From Oligoflexus tunisiensis (GTDB lineage: Bacteria; Bdellovibrionota_B; Oligoflexia; Oligoflexales; Oligoflexaceae), in assembly GCF_001748245.1 (NCBI RefSeq), contig NZ_BDFO01000001.1:3871208-3935207 (forward strand): a stretch of 64,000 bases of DNA. Direction: 5' to 3'. The notes under the pieces were generated by a model. It searched no databases, was not told where the DNA came from, and worked only from the letters and a program-made list of their open reading frames with translations. The translations under genes were made by a program, and so were the position numbers. Shown one piece after another: positions 1 to 9,300 of this stretch. Positions within the stretch are counted from its first letter, which is position 1; each line of letters begins with the position of its first letter.

Positions 1-261
1 GTCTTCTTCGGCAACAATACGATCGGGGCCGCACGGTTTCGGGGCAGCCCGGTGATCGGGGCTCATACCGTGATTGGAGCCGGCGTGCGGATCCTTGGAA
101 CCATCCAGGTCGGTCCCTATTGTTTTTTAGGGGCCAACGCCGTGGTGGTCGATAATATCGAGGAAGGCAAGGTCGCGGTCGGCATTCCCGCTCGGGTTAT
201 CGCCGACAACGACATGATACCTGCGAACCGGAGCACGGAAGATGTCGAGCGGGTAATCTAG
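1..261 (+). CDS. Hexapeptide-repeat acyltransferase, 3' part (serine acetyltransferase-like)
   Basis: The reading frame is open from the first base of the window to the stop at 259-261, so the 5' end is missing. The visible 86 residues show left-handed beta-helix hexapeptide spacing (VIGAHTVIGAGVRILG, then IQVGPYCFLGANAVV) and end with the VGIPARVI motif typical of CysE/LbH acetyltransferase C-termini. The family transfers acetyl groups from acetyl-CoA to serine, sugars or similar acceptors. The acceptor cannot be told from this fragment. Confidence 0.75.
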   Translation, partial: VFFGNNTIGAARFRGSPVIGAHTVIGAGVRILGTIQVGPYCFLGANAVVVDNIEEGKVAVGIPARVIADNDMIPANRSTEDVERVI

Positions 262-360
262 CACAAGCCCGTGTTCCCTGGCTTTCGCGACACGAGGTTG
301 TTCGGTATACTGACGTGATGTATTCCGAAGCAACCAAGGCAGTCGACAAGGAGAAGCGAC

Positions 361-759
361 ATGAAACAGATTTCAAAAAAGGGCCTATGGATCGGCAGGA
401 TTTTGAGCGGTCTTGCTGTGCTTTTTCTGGTATTTGACGGCGTCATGAAGTTCTTCATGGATAAACTTCCACCCGAAGCACTTGAGGCCGGCGCAGCTCT
501 TCAGTGGCCCATAGAACTCATGCCGACGGTGGGAACGATTCTGCTCCTTTGTGTAGGCTTGTACCTCATGCCTCGAACGTCCGTTCTTGGTGCTGTCCTT
601 CTTACCGGTTATCTGGGAGGAGCCGTCGCCAGTCACATTCGGGTCAGCAATCCCCTCTTTTCTCACATTCTGTTTCCCATCTACATCGCAGCTTTCATCT
701 GGATCGGTCTTTACCTCCGTGATGCAAGAGCGCGTGGAATGCTGGCGAAGGCAGGTTGA
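361..759 (+). CDS. DoxX-like family membrane protein
   Basis: This is a 132-residue protein with four hydrophobic segments (about residues 10-28, 50-68, 73-92 and 98-117). The pattern matches DoxX-like small inner-membrane proteins: a G-R-I-L-S-G opening helix, an MKFF patch after the first segment, and helix 3 with the GYLGGAVASH motif typical of the family. An AAGGAG ribosome site sits 6 nt before the ATG. The biochemical role of this branch is not established. It stands alone between a transferase and a tRNA gene. Confidence 0.8.
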   Translation: MKQISKKGLWIGRILSGLAVLFLVFDGVMKFFMDKLPPEALEAGAALQWPIELMPTVGTILLLCVGLYLMPRTSVLGAVLLTGYLGGAVASHIRVSNPLFSHILFPIYIAAFIWIGLYLRDARARGMLAKAG

Positions 760-858
760 CTCTCCAGGTACATACCTGGCCAGGCGGGTCGAAAAGGCAG
801 TCCTCACCGGAGCTGGTTACTAGCGACTCATCAGCGCGGCTATGGGACGAAGAAATAT

Positions 859-888
859 TTGACGAGCGCCTGGCTTTGCGTCTACACT
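859..888 (+). promoter_or_regulatory. Sigma70-type promoter for tRNA-Gly
   Basis: A TTGACG box (859-864) and a TACACT box (883-888) are separated by 18 bp. The -10 box ends 18 bp before the tRNA 5' end. The placement fits a housekeeping promoter for the tRNA gene. Confidence 0.55.
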
Positions 889-906
889 CAGCAGCCTGAA
901 TTAAGT

Positions 907-979
907 GCGGGAATAGCGTAATGGCTAACGCATCGCCTTCCCAAGGCGAGGATTGCGGGTTCGAGTCCCGTTTCCCGCT
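907..979 (+). tRNA. tRNA-Gly (anticodon CCC)
   Basis: The sequence folds as a complete cloverleaf. The acceptor stem is GCGGGAA (907-913) with TTCCCGC (972-978), and the discriminator base is T979. The anticodon stem is TCGCC/GGCGA around the loop TTCCCAA, giving anticodon CCC. The T arm is GCGGG-TTCGAGT-CCCGT. The CCA end is not encoded. CCC reads GGG glycine codons, and U73 is usual for bacterial tRNA-Gly. Confidence 0.95.
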
Positions 980-1074
980 CTCTCTTTTCCATCGCTACCA
1001 AACTTACGCAGAAACACATCTAATTGCTTTCTTCGATAAAGTTCTCCATTATGAAGCGCGTTTACGTCTAGGCC

Positions 1075-2190
1075 ATGATTGGTTCCAGGGCTGCTGGCAT
1101 GGGGTGTGCTTTGAGACGGACGATTTTTCGCAGCGGACTGCTGCTCCTCATATTGCTTTTCGGCAAGGTACTCGTGTCGTCGCTGGATGCCGCACCCACG
1201 CGGCACAAGCCCATTCATGTCACCCTACTGATCGATAAACTCGATGAATTCTGGATTCACTTTGTACGCCTGACTCAAGTCGCAGCCGCTCAGCTGGGAA
1301 TGCGTGTCGACGTATTTCATGGACACGAGTCTCATCTTGATATGATTCGGAAGGCCAAGGAACTGGCAGCGAAACCGGACAAACCGGATGTCATCATGTT
1401 CAAGAGCTTCAAGGGCAACGGCAAGCAGATCATGCAGATCGCTGCGCAACATCAGATCAAAACCTTTGCCGTCAATGCTCCGATTTTTCTTCCTCCTCAC
1501 CAACGCCCCGATTCTCCCACACTCATTGGTTCGCTCCTGCCCGACGACGAACAGGCGGGTTACGCTCTGGTGCAATCGATGCGCGCGGAAATGAAAAAGC
1601 GCAAGATCGAAACTCTCCACATGGTGGCCATCAATGGCGATCAAGCGGATAGTCCCGCTCGTCTCAGAGAACGAGGTCTGCGGCGCGCGGTGGCTGAATT
1701 TAAAGACATTAAGCTCCATCAGCTGATATCGGACGCCTGGACCGCACCTCATGCGGCCCAGCAGTTTGAGATTCTGAGAAAAAGATATCCTATGATCAAT
1801 GCGGTTTGGGCAGGCAACGATACCATAGCACTTCGGGTGGCGGAGCAGGCCAAACGCTCCGGATATCAACTGGGACGAAATCTCTTTATTGGTGGCATAG
1901 ACATCTCACCCGAGGGTTTGATGGCCGTGAAGCAAGGCGATCTCATCACCACAGTGGGAGGCCACATTTTGGACGGTGCACGCGCTTTGGTCATCCTCCA
2001 TGACTATTTCAAACTGGGCCAACTCCCACAGAAAACCTGGCTGACCCCGATGGAAGCGGTGACACGGGCTGAGGTGGACGCCTATTTCAAGGTACTCAAC
2101 CCCCAGCTCAAAAATCCCGTTGATTTCACGCGCTATACACGCTGGCAAGACCCGCAGAAGGGCTATGACTTTACCTTTCCCAAAAGTTAA
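1075..2190 (+). CDS. Periplasmic sugar-binding-type protein (Peripla_BP_4-like sensor component)
   Basis: The product has 371 residues with an N-terminal hydrophobic signal (LLLLILLFGKVLVSS) and a two-lobed type I periplasmic binding fold. Recognisable pieces are HVTLLIDKLDEFW at the start of lobe 1, PDVIMFKSFKGNGKQ, an NGDQADSPARLRERGL stretch, and the INAVWAGNDTIALRVAEQ/GGIDISPEGLMAV region typical of LacI/RbsB-like proteins. There is no ABC permease or ATPase nearby. The gene ends 15 bp before a membrane histidine kinase, so it more likely presents a ligand to that kinase than to a transporter. An in-frame ATG at 1099 is an alternative start that gives a tighter signal peptide. Confidence 0.8.
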   Translation: MIGSRAAGMGCALRRTIFRSGLLLLILLFGKVLVSSLDAAPTRHKPIHVTLLIDKLDEFWIHFVRLTQVAAAQLGMRVDVFHGHESHLDMIRKAKELAAKPDKPDVIMFKSFKGNGKQIMQIAAQHQIKTFAVNAPIFLPPHQRPDSPTLIGSLLPDDEQAGYALVQSMRAEMKKRKIETLHMVAINGDQADSPARLRERGLRRAVAEFKDIKLHQLISDAWTAPHAAQQFEILRKRYPMINAVWAGNDTIALRVAEQAKRSGYQLGRNLFIGGIDISPEGLMAVKQGDLITTVGGHILDGARALVILHDYFKLGQLPQKTWLTPMEAVTRAEVDAYFKVLNPQLKNPVDFTRYTRWQDPQKGYDFTFPKS

Positions 2191-2205
2191 TTCGACCGGG
2201 TACGA

Positions 2206-3720
2206 ATGGAGGACCCTGGGCTGGTGAAAAAAAAGAATCCCACATGGCCGCAGTCCTTGTCACCCTTGTCACGTAAACTCACCTGGTCGATTATCCTCGC
2301 CAGTTCCATCGTGACAATTTTCGTAACGTTTACCCAACTCCTGTATGATTACAAGCGCGAATTGGATGAAATTCATTCCACCTTTCACTACATCGAAAAA
2401 AGCCACCAGGGTGTGATTGCAGCCTCACTCTGGCACGTGGACCTCGAATCCCTGAAAAGGATTGATAGCGGCCTTCGGGACCTGCCGAATATAGATTTTC
2501 TGGTCATCACTTTCTCTGAAGAACCTTTGCAGAGGCCCGATGCCAGGGCAAATCTCATCATGCATCAGGTGGATCTTCACTATACCCAGGCCGGGCAGCG
2601 GCAATTTGTTGGACGGATCCTAATGGGATCCAGCAAGAGCCGGGTCTATGAAAAACTTGCCAGAAAACTCCTGATCATCCTGGTTACGCAGGCCACAAAA
2701 ACTTTCCTCGTGGCGGCGTTCATGCTCTTCATTTTTGAACATTTGATCATGAAGCACCTGCGCCGTATCGCAAGGCATGCCCGTTGGCTCCACATTGAAA
2801 ACCGCAGGCTCTCCCCCTCATGGACGTCACTGGAATCGACCGATCTCCAAGGAGAACTCAAGGATGTCGTGGAGGCACTCCAGGAGATGCAGAGGACGAT
2901 GGAAAACTCCTACAAGGAGCTGGAAGAGGTGGAGACCAAGCTTCGCCAATTGAATGCCAGCCTCGAAGCTGAGGTGCAAAAGCGTATTCAGGAGAACGAA
3001 CGGCAGCAAATGCTGATTCAGAATTCCGCGCGGCTATCTGCTCTAGGCGAGATGGCTGGCAACATTGCCCATGAGATCAACAATCCCCTGATGATCATCT
3101 CAGGTTACATTCGCATCATTCGGTCTCACATGGACAGCCCGCGTCTTTTGCCCGAAAAACTGGCCTTTTTTGGGCAAAAGGCCGAGGAAACCATCGAGCG
3201 CATCACGGGCATAGTCCGTGGCCTCCTGCGCTTATCCAGCCATGACGTGCCAGCGAATCTACAGGAAATTGCGTTGAATGATGTGGTACGCGACGTAGCG
3301 AACCTCTGCAGGATGAGATTTCTGGAAAATCATATCAACTTTGAAGTGGACATACCACTCACCAGGATAATAGTAAACTGCCGTCCTGTGGAAATCAGCC
3401 AGATCATTATCAACCTCTTGAACAACGCCTTTGATGCTGCCAAGGACCAGCCTAAACCTTGGATCAAGCTCCATCTTTATCATGAACCTGAGCGGGCCCT
3501 GGTTGCGGTGCACGATAATGGGCCAGGCGTCCCGGAAAACCTTCGCTTCCGTATAATGGAACCTTTCTTTTCCACCAAAACATATGGCCATGGCACAGGC
3601 CTGGGCCTTAGCATTTCAAGCGCCATAGCCGAGCAACACGGTGGCAAAGTCTACCTGGATGAGCACAGTCGCGAGACTCGCTTTATTTTGGAGCTGCCAC
3701 TTAGTAATATTAAGGAATGA
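2206..3720 (+). CDS. Sensor histidine kinase
   Basis: The protein has 504 residues: TM1 about 24-47, an extracytoplasmic domain of about 105 residues, TM2 about 155-180, a coiled coil about 218-270, then a HisKA/HATPase core. The H-box is GNIAHEINNP with the phospho-acceptor His289. N-box (NLLNNAFDAA), G1 (DNGPGVP), F (FFSTK) and G2 (GTGLGLSIS) are all present, so it should be active. GGAGG at 2208-2212 lies 11 nt ahead of an in-frame GTG at 2224, which is probably the true start because the ATG at 2206 has no ribosome site. It pairs with the upstream binding protein; no response regulator is adjacent. Confidence 0.9.
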   Translation: MEDPGLVKKKNPTWPQSLSPLSRKLTWSIILASSIVTIFVTFTQLLYDYKRELDEIHSTFHYIEKSHQGVIAASLWHVDLESLKRIDSGLRDLPNIDFLVITFSEEPLQRPDARANLIMHQVDLHYTQAGQRQFVGRILMGSSKSRVYEKLARKLLIILVTQATKTFLVAAFMLFIFEHLIMKHLRRIARHARWLHIENRRLSPSWTSLESTDLQGELKDVVEALQEMQRTMENSYKELEEVETKLRQLNASLEAEVQKRIQENERQQMLIQNSARLSALGEMAGNIAHEINNPLMIISGYIRIIRSHMDSPRLLPEKLAFFGQKAEETIERITGIVRGLLRLSSHDVPANLQEIALNDVVRDVANLCRMRFLENHINFEVDIPLTRIIVNCRPVEISQIIINLLNNAFDAAKDQPKPWIKLHLYHEPERALVAVHDNGPGVPENLRFRIMEPFFSTKTYGHGTGLGLSISSAIAEQHGGKVYLDEHSRETRFILELPLSNIKE

Positions 3721-3729
3721 CCCTGAACT

Positions 3730-3751
3730 CTGAGCGAAGCCTGTCGCTCAG
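3730..3751. terminator. Stem-loop between convergent genes
   Basis: CTGAGCGA (3730-3737) and TCGCTCAG (3744-3751) form a perfect 8-bp stem with a 6-nt loop. It lies exactly between the kinase stop and the stop of the FapA-type gene on the other strand. The T-tract is poor, so it may act as a weak bidirectional terminator. Confidence 0.4.
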
Positions 3752-3754
3752 GCT

Positions 3755-6088
3755 TTACATTCTTGATGCCTTCCCACTCGCAACTATGGCACCGGGCGTG
3801 GCTGCGACATAACCCGAAAGCTCCTTCAGGTCCACAAGCTGCGTGCCGTGATACGGAACTCCTGGTACCAATACGCCTCGAATATTGTTTTGAATCTGAA
3901 CCCGCTGTCCGGTGACGAACAGGGCAACATCCTGATTCAGAATACCGGTCACAATAAGTGTGGCGCTGTGATTCCATTGAACTTTCTTTTCCTGCAGGTC
4001 GCGCCAGCTGACCAACCGATGGATAATTTTCTCGAGCCTCTGGGATTTTTCGCGCAACAGGCGAGCCTGGTCCTGCTGATCCTTGCGGTCAATACCTTTG
4101 AGGCTCACATTCAATTTTTCGTGATGAACCTGCAGCCGCTTCAGACGCTGGCGCAATGTGTGGAGGCGTTTTTCACTGCTCAGATTGCTGCCCAGTCTGC
4201 ACTCGGTCGGTTGCCCCTGCTCCATTCCAAGATGGGCTGTTCGAATCGCAGACCAGCTGCTCAGCAAACCACCGGCTATCACTCCTTTGCCTTCATCGAG
4301 AATGACGATCGTGCCGTGGGCCATCACCGTGCTGTTCAGTATTGATTTTTGAACAGTCAAATTCCCCTTCACCTGGAGCATGCTGTTTTCGATATAGTTG
4401 CAGCGGCAGTTGCCACCTGTGTGAATAAATCCTTCAGGTCCCGTTATGATGCCGCCTTTGACGTCCAGATCTCCCGTGCAGTGAACTTTGGAGGGGCTGA
4501 TCATTCCTTCCACAATGAGATTCCCTTGCACTTCAACCGATGCGCCTGACTCGATATCACCCTGGACCACGACCGTTCCTTCAAAGCGCAAATCACCACT
4601 CTTCAAATTGATGGAGCCTTTGTGGATATAGGCGTTCTCACAGAGCAGGACATTGGAATCCATACGGAGTAAACCATCGCATGTCGCATAAAATACGGAG
4701 TCGTCCTTCACTTCAATTCCCCGGCCTGCTGCAATGCCAGCGATCACGGCTGAACCCTGGGCATAACAGTCCGCTCCGAGCACGGTTTTGCCAGGAGTGC
4801 CATCGGTGAAGCGGATTTCAGCCACCCGATCGCCGGTTCTAACCAGCTGTCGATTCTGATTCTCTCTCATGTTGAGCTGTTGGTGGTCCTCACCTTTGTC
4901 GTCGTCGTGGGTCCAGTGCAAATCCAACTTTTCACCGGGCTCGGGAGGCAAGCCCTTGGCAACACGCATGCCCACGAGTGGACTATCGAGTTGAATCGCC
5001 TGCCACAGGGGTTCCAGGAAATCATCGTAGCCAAATACTATGCCCTGCTTTTGCAGTTCCATGCTGAGCCATTCCAAGTCGATGTGGTCTTTCACCTTAT
5101 CGAGCGCCGGTTTATTCACGGCCGTGATAACGGCAAGCATATCCTTGTTACGGGTCCCTATGGTAAAAAATTCGTTCTGAGCCTTTTGTGTCAGGGCCCC
5201 GAGCCGCATTTTCCAGTGTGGCAGATCCGCCTGCTCATGCTGCGCCTTCGACTTGCTGGCCACGAGGTGATTGGGATTGAGTTGCAAAGTCTTGTCATAG
5301 GCGATCAGAAGATCATAGGGTAAATTGAGGCCCAAGGCCTGCATCTTATGTGCTAATGATTCGAGCTTTTCAAGGCTATGCTCTTTGAGCAGATTGAGTT
5401 TGATTTTGCCCGTGTTCAAACGATTCAATTCGATTGTGGCCTGTTTTAACAGCTCGGCTCGCTGTTCCGAGCTCCCCAGACAGCGCGGGTCAAAAATGTG
5501 AAGTGTGGCATAGCGAAGCGTGCTGTCAAACTTGACGCCGAAAAGCCGACCTTCGAATTGCTCGCGACGTGGTTGAAATCTGAGAGCCATATTTTCAAGC
5601 CGCTGGCCTTTTTGGAGAAGAAGATGGAGAAAGCGAAGCTGCGCCCGATCGGGTTTTCCCTCGATATGGAGTTCCTGCAGTTTTTGGAGAATATTGAACA
5701 GGAAAGTGTTGAAGGGCACGGTCAGAATCTTACGCTCGGTAAAGCTGCTTTTCAGCAGAGCCAGGCTCCCACCTTTTGGATCCGGAGTGAGGGAAATTTC
5801 AGGGTAAAGCCGGGCTCCCTGCCCTATCGTGATCTTGACCAGCATCTCAGGATCCAGGCTATCCTCCAAACTCCTGATCGTTGACCAAAGCTCCTCCAGC
5901 CGTTTACCAAAAATGGCATAAGTTTCGATGTGTCCCTCGAGCTTTTCCTCTTCAAAACGGATCTCTATACTCCGCAGGGCAGAAGCAGGGGGCTTGCGTG
6001 ACTTGAAACATTCGACGGCTTTGAATTGAGCCCGGGCGCGACGGAGCCGGGCGTTATAAGTGACCTGAATTTTGGGGCTTCCAAACAT
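3755..6088 (-). CDS. FapA/DUF342 family protein
   Basis: The product is a 777-residue soluble protein. Residues from about 420 to 640 form the beta-helical DUF342/FapA core: DGTPGKTVLGADCYAQGSAVI, then repeated strands such as GDLRFEGTVVVQGDIESGASVEVQGNLIVEG and GDLDVKGGI. A coiled coil (about 655-715) follows, then a short terminal domain. The N-terminal 400 residues are a long family-specific extension with weak repeats. DUF342 proteins are polymerising, cytoplasmic or membrane-linked; direct biochemical roles are poorly known. GGGAG lies 6 nt before the ATG. Confidence 0.85.
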   Translation of the reverse strand: MFGSPKIQVTYNARLRRARAQFKAVECFKSRKPPASALRSIEIRFEEEKLEGHIETYAIFGKRLEELWSTIRSLEDSLDPEMLVKITIGQGARLYPEISLTPDPKGGSLALLKSSFTERKILTVPFNTFLFNILQKLQELHIEGKPDRAQLRFLHLLLQKGQRLENMALRFQPRREQFEGRLFGVKFDSTLRYATLHIFDPRCLGSSEQRAELLKQATIELNRLNTGKIKLNLLKEHSLEKLESLAHKMQALGLNLPYDLLIAYDKTLQLNPNHLVASKSKAQHEQADLPHWKMRLGALTQKAQNEFFTIGTRNKDMLAVITAVNKPALDKVKDHIDLEWLSMELQKQGIVFGYDDFLEPLWQAIQLDSPLVGMRVAKGLPPEPGEKLDLHWTHDDDKGEDHQQLNMRENQNRQLVRTGDRVAEIRFTDGTPGKTVLGADCYAQGSAVIAGIAAGRGIEVKDDSVFYATCDGLLRMDSNVLLCENAYIHKGSINLKSGDLRFEGTVVVQGDIESGASVEVQGNLIVEGMISPSKVHCTGDLDVKGGIITGPEGFIHTGGNCRCNYIENSMLQVKGNLTVQKSILNSTVMAHGTIVILDEGKGVIAGGLLSSWSAIRTAHLGMEQGQPTECRLGSNLSSEKRLHTLRQRLKRLQVHHEKLNVSLKGIDRKDQQDQARLLREKSQRLEKIIHRLVSWRDLQEKKVQWNHSATLIVTGILNQDVALFVTGQRVQIQNNIRGVLVPGVPYHGTQLVDLKELSGYVAATPGAIVASGKASRM

Positions 6089-6267
6089 GACGGCTCCCTG
6101 TCGGTGAAAAAACTTCCACCTGTTGGAAAAAAAGCCTGGTCAACGTCTGAATAAGCTAGAATCCCACTATAATGCATCGCCTGTTGGATCAAAGAACTTG
6201 AATACGATTCGCAGAGCGGGATTCAGCCTTTGTTATGAGGGGATTGGAGACAAAATCCAGGCAACAT

Positions 6268-7269
6268 TCAATGCCTCGTCGCGGCCGGCTGCTGCGGTTT
6301 TGACTTCTTTTTTTTCTTCCCAGCGGCTGCAGCGGATTCTCCCGCCGATGAAGTCTTTCGCCTGGCTTTGGATTCGCTCTGCGCTCCTGCCCGGACGCTC
6401 TTCTTCACTTCCACCTCAGGAGCCAGAAATGATCTCAGTTCCCACAGGACCAGTTCGCTCTGCTGAGCGGGAAACCAATGATTGCACTCGGGAGAGAGAA
6501 TGATGAGCCGGCAGCCCGCTCGTCGCGCGAGCATATCTTCAAAGGCCTCCGTCGTGGCAAAACGATCCATAGGCGCGCGAATAAAGAGGATAGGAAAGGT
6601 AAAATCCAGACGCTCCTCGGGCTTCTGCACCAGACCGAGCAAAGTCAAGGGAGCCAGGAAAGGCCAGGCGATACCATCCCAGTAATGGTAGCAATCCTTG
6701 CTCAGATGCCGCAAATCCGATCCTTCGTACCCGGCGATATGAGTCAAGGCCCAGCCCAGAGCCCGCGAGCTGGCGGGGATATAGTATGGGATGCTGAACA
6801 GCATGCGATAAGACCAGCCCAGGGCACGAACGCCATGTTCCCAGATATCAAAACGAGGACTGGGGGCCACAGACAAAGCCACCATGCGTTCGATGCATGC
6901 GTCCCCTTTATCTTTGATATAGCGCCACGCGTAAGCCGCTCCCCAGTCATGCGCAACAAGGATAAGTTTGCCGCTGGGACTTTCCTTGATCAAGGCATCC
7001 ATTTGCACCGTAAACTCTTTGTAGAGAGTATCCGCCATGAGATCGGCGAGAGACGGTACGATGGGGTTGGTTTGGCGATTCGGCAACGCAATCGCATAAA
7101 CATTGCGTTCCTTGAGCCATGATTCGTTCCTCTCTTCCGGGCTGTGATAGGCCTGGAACATGTCGGGGGAATCAGGAAAACCGTGCAGGAACACCACGGG
7201 ACTCAGTTGCGTGCGCAGCCTCTTGCGAAGGGAAGCCACCTGAACATAGCGAATTGCATCCATAGGCAT
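6268..7269 (-). CDS. Alpha/beta hydrolase (epoxide-hydrolase/haloalkane-dehalogenase-like)
   Basis: The 333-residue protein has the oxyanion motif FLHGFPDSPDMF (about 27-38) and the nucleophile elbow VAHDWGAAYAW, in which Asp108 sits where epoxide hydrolases and haloalkane dehalogenases carry their nucleophile. A late CNHWFP supplies the probable catalytic His. A lysine-rich tail (KKKKKSK) is unusual and may aid nucleic-acid or membrane association. No signal peptide is present. AAGGAGG sits only 3 nt before the ATG at 7269 but 9 nt before a second in-frame ATG at 7263, which is therefore a likely start. Confidence 0.8.
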   Translation of the reverse strand: MPMDAIRYVQVASLRKRLRTQLSPVVFLHGFPDSPDMFQAYHSPEERNESWLKERNVYAIALPNRQTNPIVPSLADLMADTLYKEFTVQMDALIKESPSGKLILVAHDWGAAYAWRYIKDKGDACIERMVALSVAPSPRFDIWEHGVRALGWSYRMLFSIPYYIPASSRALGWALTHIAGYEGSDLRHLSKDCYHYWDGIAWPFLAPLTLLGLVQKPEERLDFTFPILFIRAPMDRFATTEAFEDMLARRAGCRLIILSPECNHWFPAQQSELVLWELRSFLAPEVEVKKSVRAGAQSESKARRKTSSAGESAAAAGKKKKKSKPQQPAATRH

Positions 7270-7496
7270 GGACCTCCTTCTCGCCGGAATGGGTGCCTGT
7301 CAGGGGAGAAGCCCCCGCTTACTTTATAGAAGGCCAGTCGAGGGATCCAGTTTTTCGCGTAATTATTTTGATTCGATCGGTTACAGTGCTGGTCACATCT
7401 GGACCCTGGAGTGTTTTCAGTGCCTGTTTTGCCTGAATCCAGTGCGATGCGGTATGATGTCCATATCGGACTTAGGGAATCATTACGGAGACTCCC

Positions 7497-7853
7497 ATGA
7501 GCCTACGATGCTTTCTTCTGCTTATTGTCCTGCCTGCAGGGGCCCTTGCCAATGGTACTCCGGTTCCCAAGAGAACCTCAGTACCGACATGCCCCTACCC
7601 CGGTGCCCCTATCAACTGGATTCTGGCCTATTGCGCACGGGAGATGAACACGGGCGATGAGATCGCCCTTCAGAACAGCCCCTGCTTTCAAAAAGCGGAA
7701 AAGGATCTCAGTCAGAAGGACGAATGCGCCATCAACAAAAAATACAAGACAAAAGTCTGCCGGGACCTGGCGGCGAAGGACGCGAAACATCACTCATCGA
7801 TCCAGGACTGCCTGAAGGACCAGAAGGTTGAACCTTTTTATGCGGGCGGCTGA
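7497..7853 (+). CDS. Small secreted cysteine-containing protein, unknown
   Basis: This 118-residue protein has a clear signal peptide (MSLRCFLLLIVLPAGALA, cleavage near residue 18-19). The mature part is Lys-rich with six cysteines (CPY, YCAR, PCF, ECA, VCR, DCL), which fits a disulphide-bonded periplasmic or secreted protein. GGAG lies close before the ATG. I do not recognise a family. Confidence 0.65.
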   Translation: MSLRCFLLLIVLPAGALANGTPVPKRTSVPTCPYPGAPINWILAYCAREMNTGDEIALQNSPCFQKAEKDLSQKDECAINKKYKTKVCRDLAAKDAKHHSSIQDCLKDQKVEPFYAGG

Positions 7854-7913
7854 ACCTGCACCTCAATCTTCGGCAGTCTTATCGAGGCTGGTGGCCAACC
7901 CTTTCGACTTCCC

Positions 7914-9287
7914 TCAAACCCCAGGATGCCTCAAATGCCAGGCTTTGGGCTGCAGGAAGGTCTTGACTCCGATATGCGAGAGCGTGCTGCCCATGCCCGA
8001 GGCCTTGCGGCCCGTCCAGGGCAGATAGGGCGATACGCGGTCGCAGCAGTTCCAATAAACCGTTCCCGAGTTGAGTCGTTTCATCAGTTGAATGGCCCGG
8101 GCCTTATCGAGCGTGTGGACGCTGCTTGTCAGGCCATACTCATTGTCATTCATCAAAGCCAACGCTTCCTCGTCGCTCGCGACCTTCTGAATTCCGATGA
8201 TAGGTCCGAAGGATTCGTCCCGCATGATCTTCATGCTATGGTTGACGCCGATCAACGCGGTGGGCTCATAAAAGTACCCCCTGCCCTCCCGTCGTCCGCC
8301 CTTGACCAGATACTGGGCGCCCTTGTCCAATGCATCCTGCACTTGCTCCCTAAGGATTTCAAGCTGCGCCTGGCGCGCGACAGGTCCCATATAGGTCTTG
8401 CTGTCCCTGGGATCACCGATGACCAGCGATGCGGTGAACGCTTTGAAATGCGCAAGGAATTCATCATAGACCTTGGCATGCACATAGATCCGCTCGACAG
8501 CGCAGCAGCTCTGTCCCGCGTTGTAGAAAGCCCCATCGGCCACAGACTCCGCGGCGGTCTTCACATCCACATCATCGCAGACATAAGCGGGATCCTTGCC
8601 GCCCAGTTCCAGGCCAACTTTGGTGAATCGATTCGCCTGGGTCTCGGCGATTCTCTGCCCGGTACGGAATGAGCCGGTGAAGAACATCCCGTTCAGCGGG
8701 AGGGCACTCAAGCCCTTGCCGACATCCGGCCCACCGGGAAGAGCCTGGAACAAACCGGCTGGCAGCCCGGCCTCCTCGAACAGATGGGCCAGCTTCAGGC
8801 CGGTCAGAGTCGAGAATTCAGAGGGCTTGTACAGCACGGCATTGCCGGTCAGCAACGCCGGGATAAAAACATTGCTGCCCACGAAATAGGGAAAGTTCCA
8901 GGCTGAAATATTGCCTATGACGCCCAAGGGCTCATAGCTGATCTCTTCGATCATCGGGGGAGCGACGCGGACCTGTTCGGCGGCCAGCTCCTTGGGAGTG
9001 TTTTCCAAAAACCAGTCGATGCGCATGAGAGTGGCCTTGATCTCGCCGACAGCTTGATGAACAGGCTTGCCCATTTCCGAGCTTGTTACCGACGCGCATT
9101 CGATGCTGTTTTTTTCGAGCAGCTGGCGAAATTCGGTGATGATTTTCGCGCGGCTCAGATAGGGCGTGTCGGCCCATCGCTTCTGCGCCTCCACAGCCGC
9201 AGCATAAGCCGCCTTGATATCCTGGGCGCTGGGCGTCCTGACCTCTTGAATGACTTCTTCCGTTGCGGGATTCACGATTGAAAGCAT
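7914..9287 (-). CDS. NAD(P)-dependent aldehyde dehydrogenase
   Basis: The protein has 457 residues with standard ALDH motifs: NFPYFVGSN, the glycine motif FFTGSFRTGQ, general base Glu227 in LELGGKDP, and catalytic Cys261 in NAGQSCCAVE. It is slightly short at the N-terminus compared with 480-500-residue relatives. It is the last gene of a four-gene operon (13 bp after the amidotransferase). In that context it probably oxidises a gamma-glutamyl aldehyde made by the neighbouring alcohol dehydrogenase. The substrate is inferred, not shown by the sequence. Confidence 0.9.
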   Translation of the reverse strand: MLSIVNPATEEVIQEVRTPSAQDIKAAYAAAVEAQKRWADTPYLSRAKIITEFRQLLEKNSIECASVTSSEMGKPVHQAVGEIKATLMRIDWFLENTPKELAAEQVRVAPPMIEEISYEPLGVIGNISAWNFPYFVGSNVFIPALLTGNAVLYKPSEFSTLTGLKLAHLFEEAGLPAGLFQALPGGPDVGKGLSALPLNGMFFTGSFRTGQRIAETQANRFTKVGLELGGKDPAYVCDDVDVKTAAESVADGAFYNAGQSCCAVERIYVHAKVYDEFLAHFKAFTASLVIGDPRDSKTYMGPVARQAQLEILREQVQDALDKGAQYLVKGGRREGRGYFYEPTALIGVNHSMKIMRDESFGPIIGIQKVASDEEALALMNDNEYGLTSSVHTLDKARAIQLMKRLNSGTVYWNCCDRVSPYLPWTGRKASGMGSTLSHIGVKTFLQPKAWHLRHPGV

Positions 9288-9300
9288 ATTCCTGCCTTGA

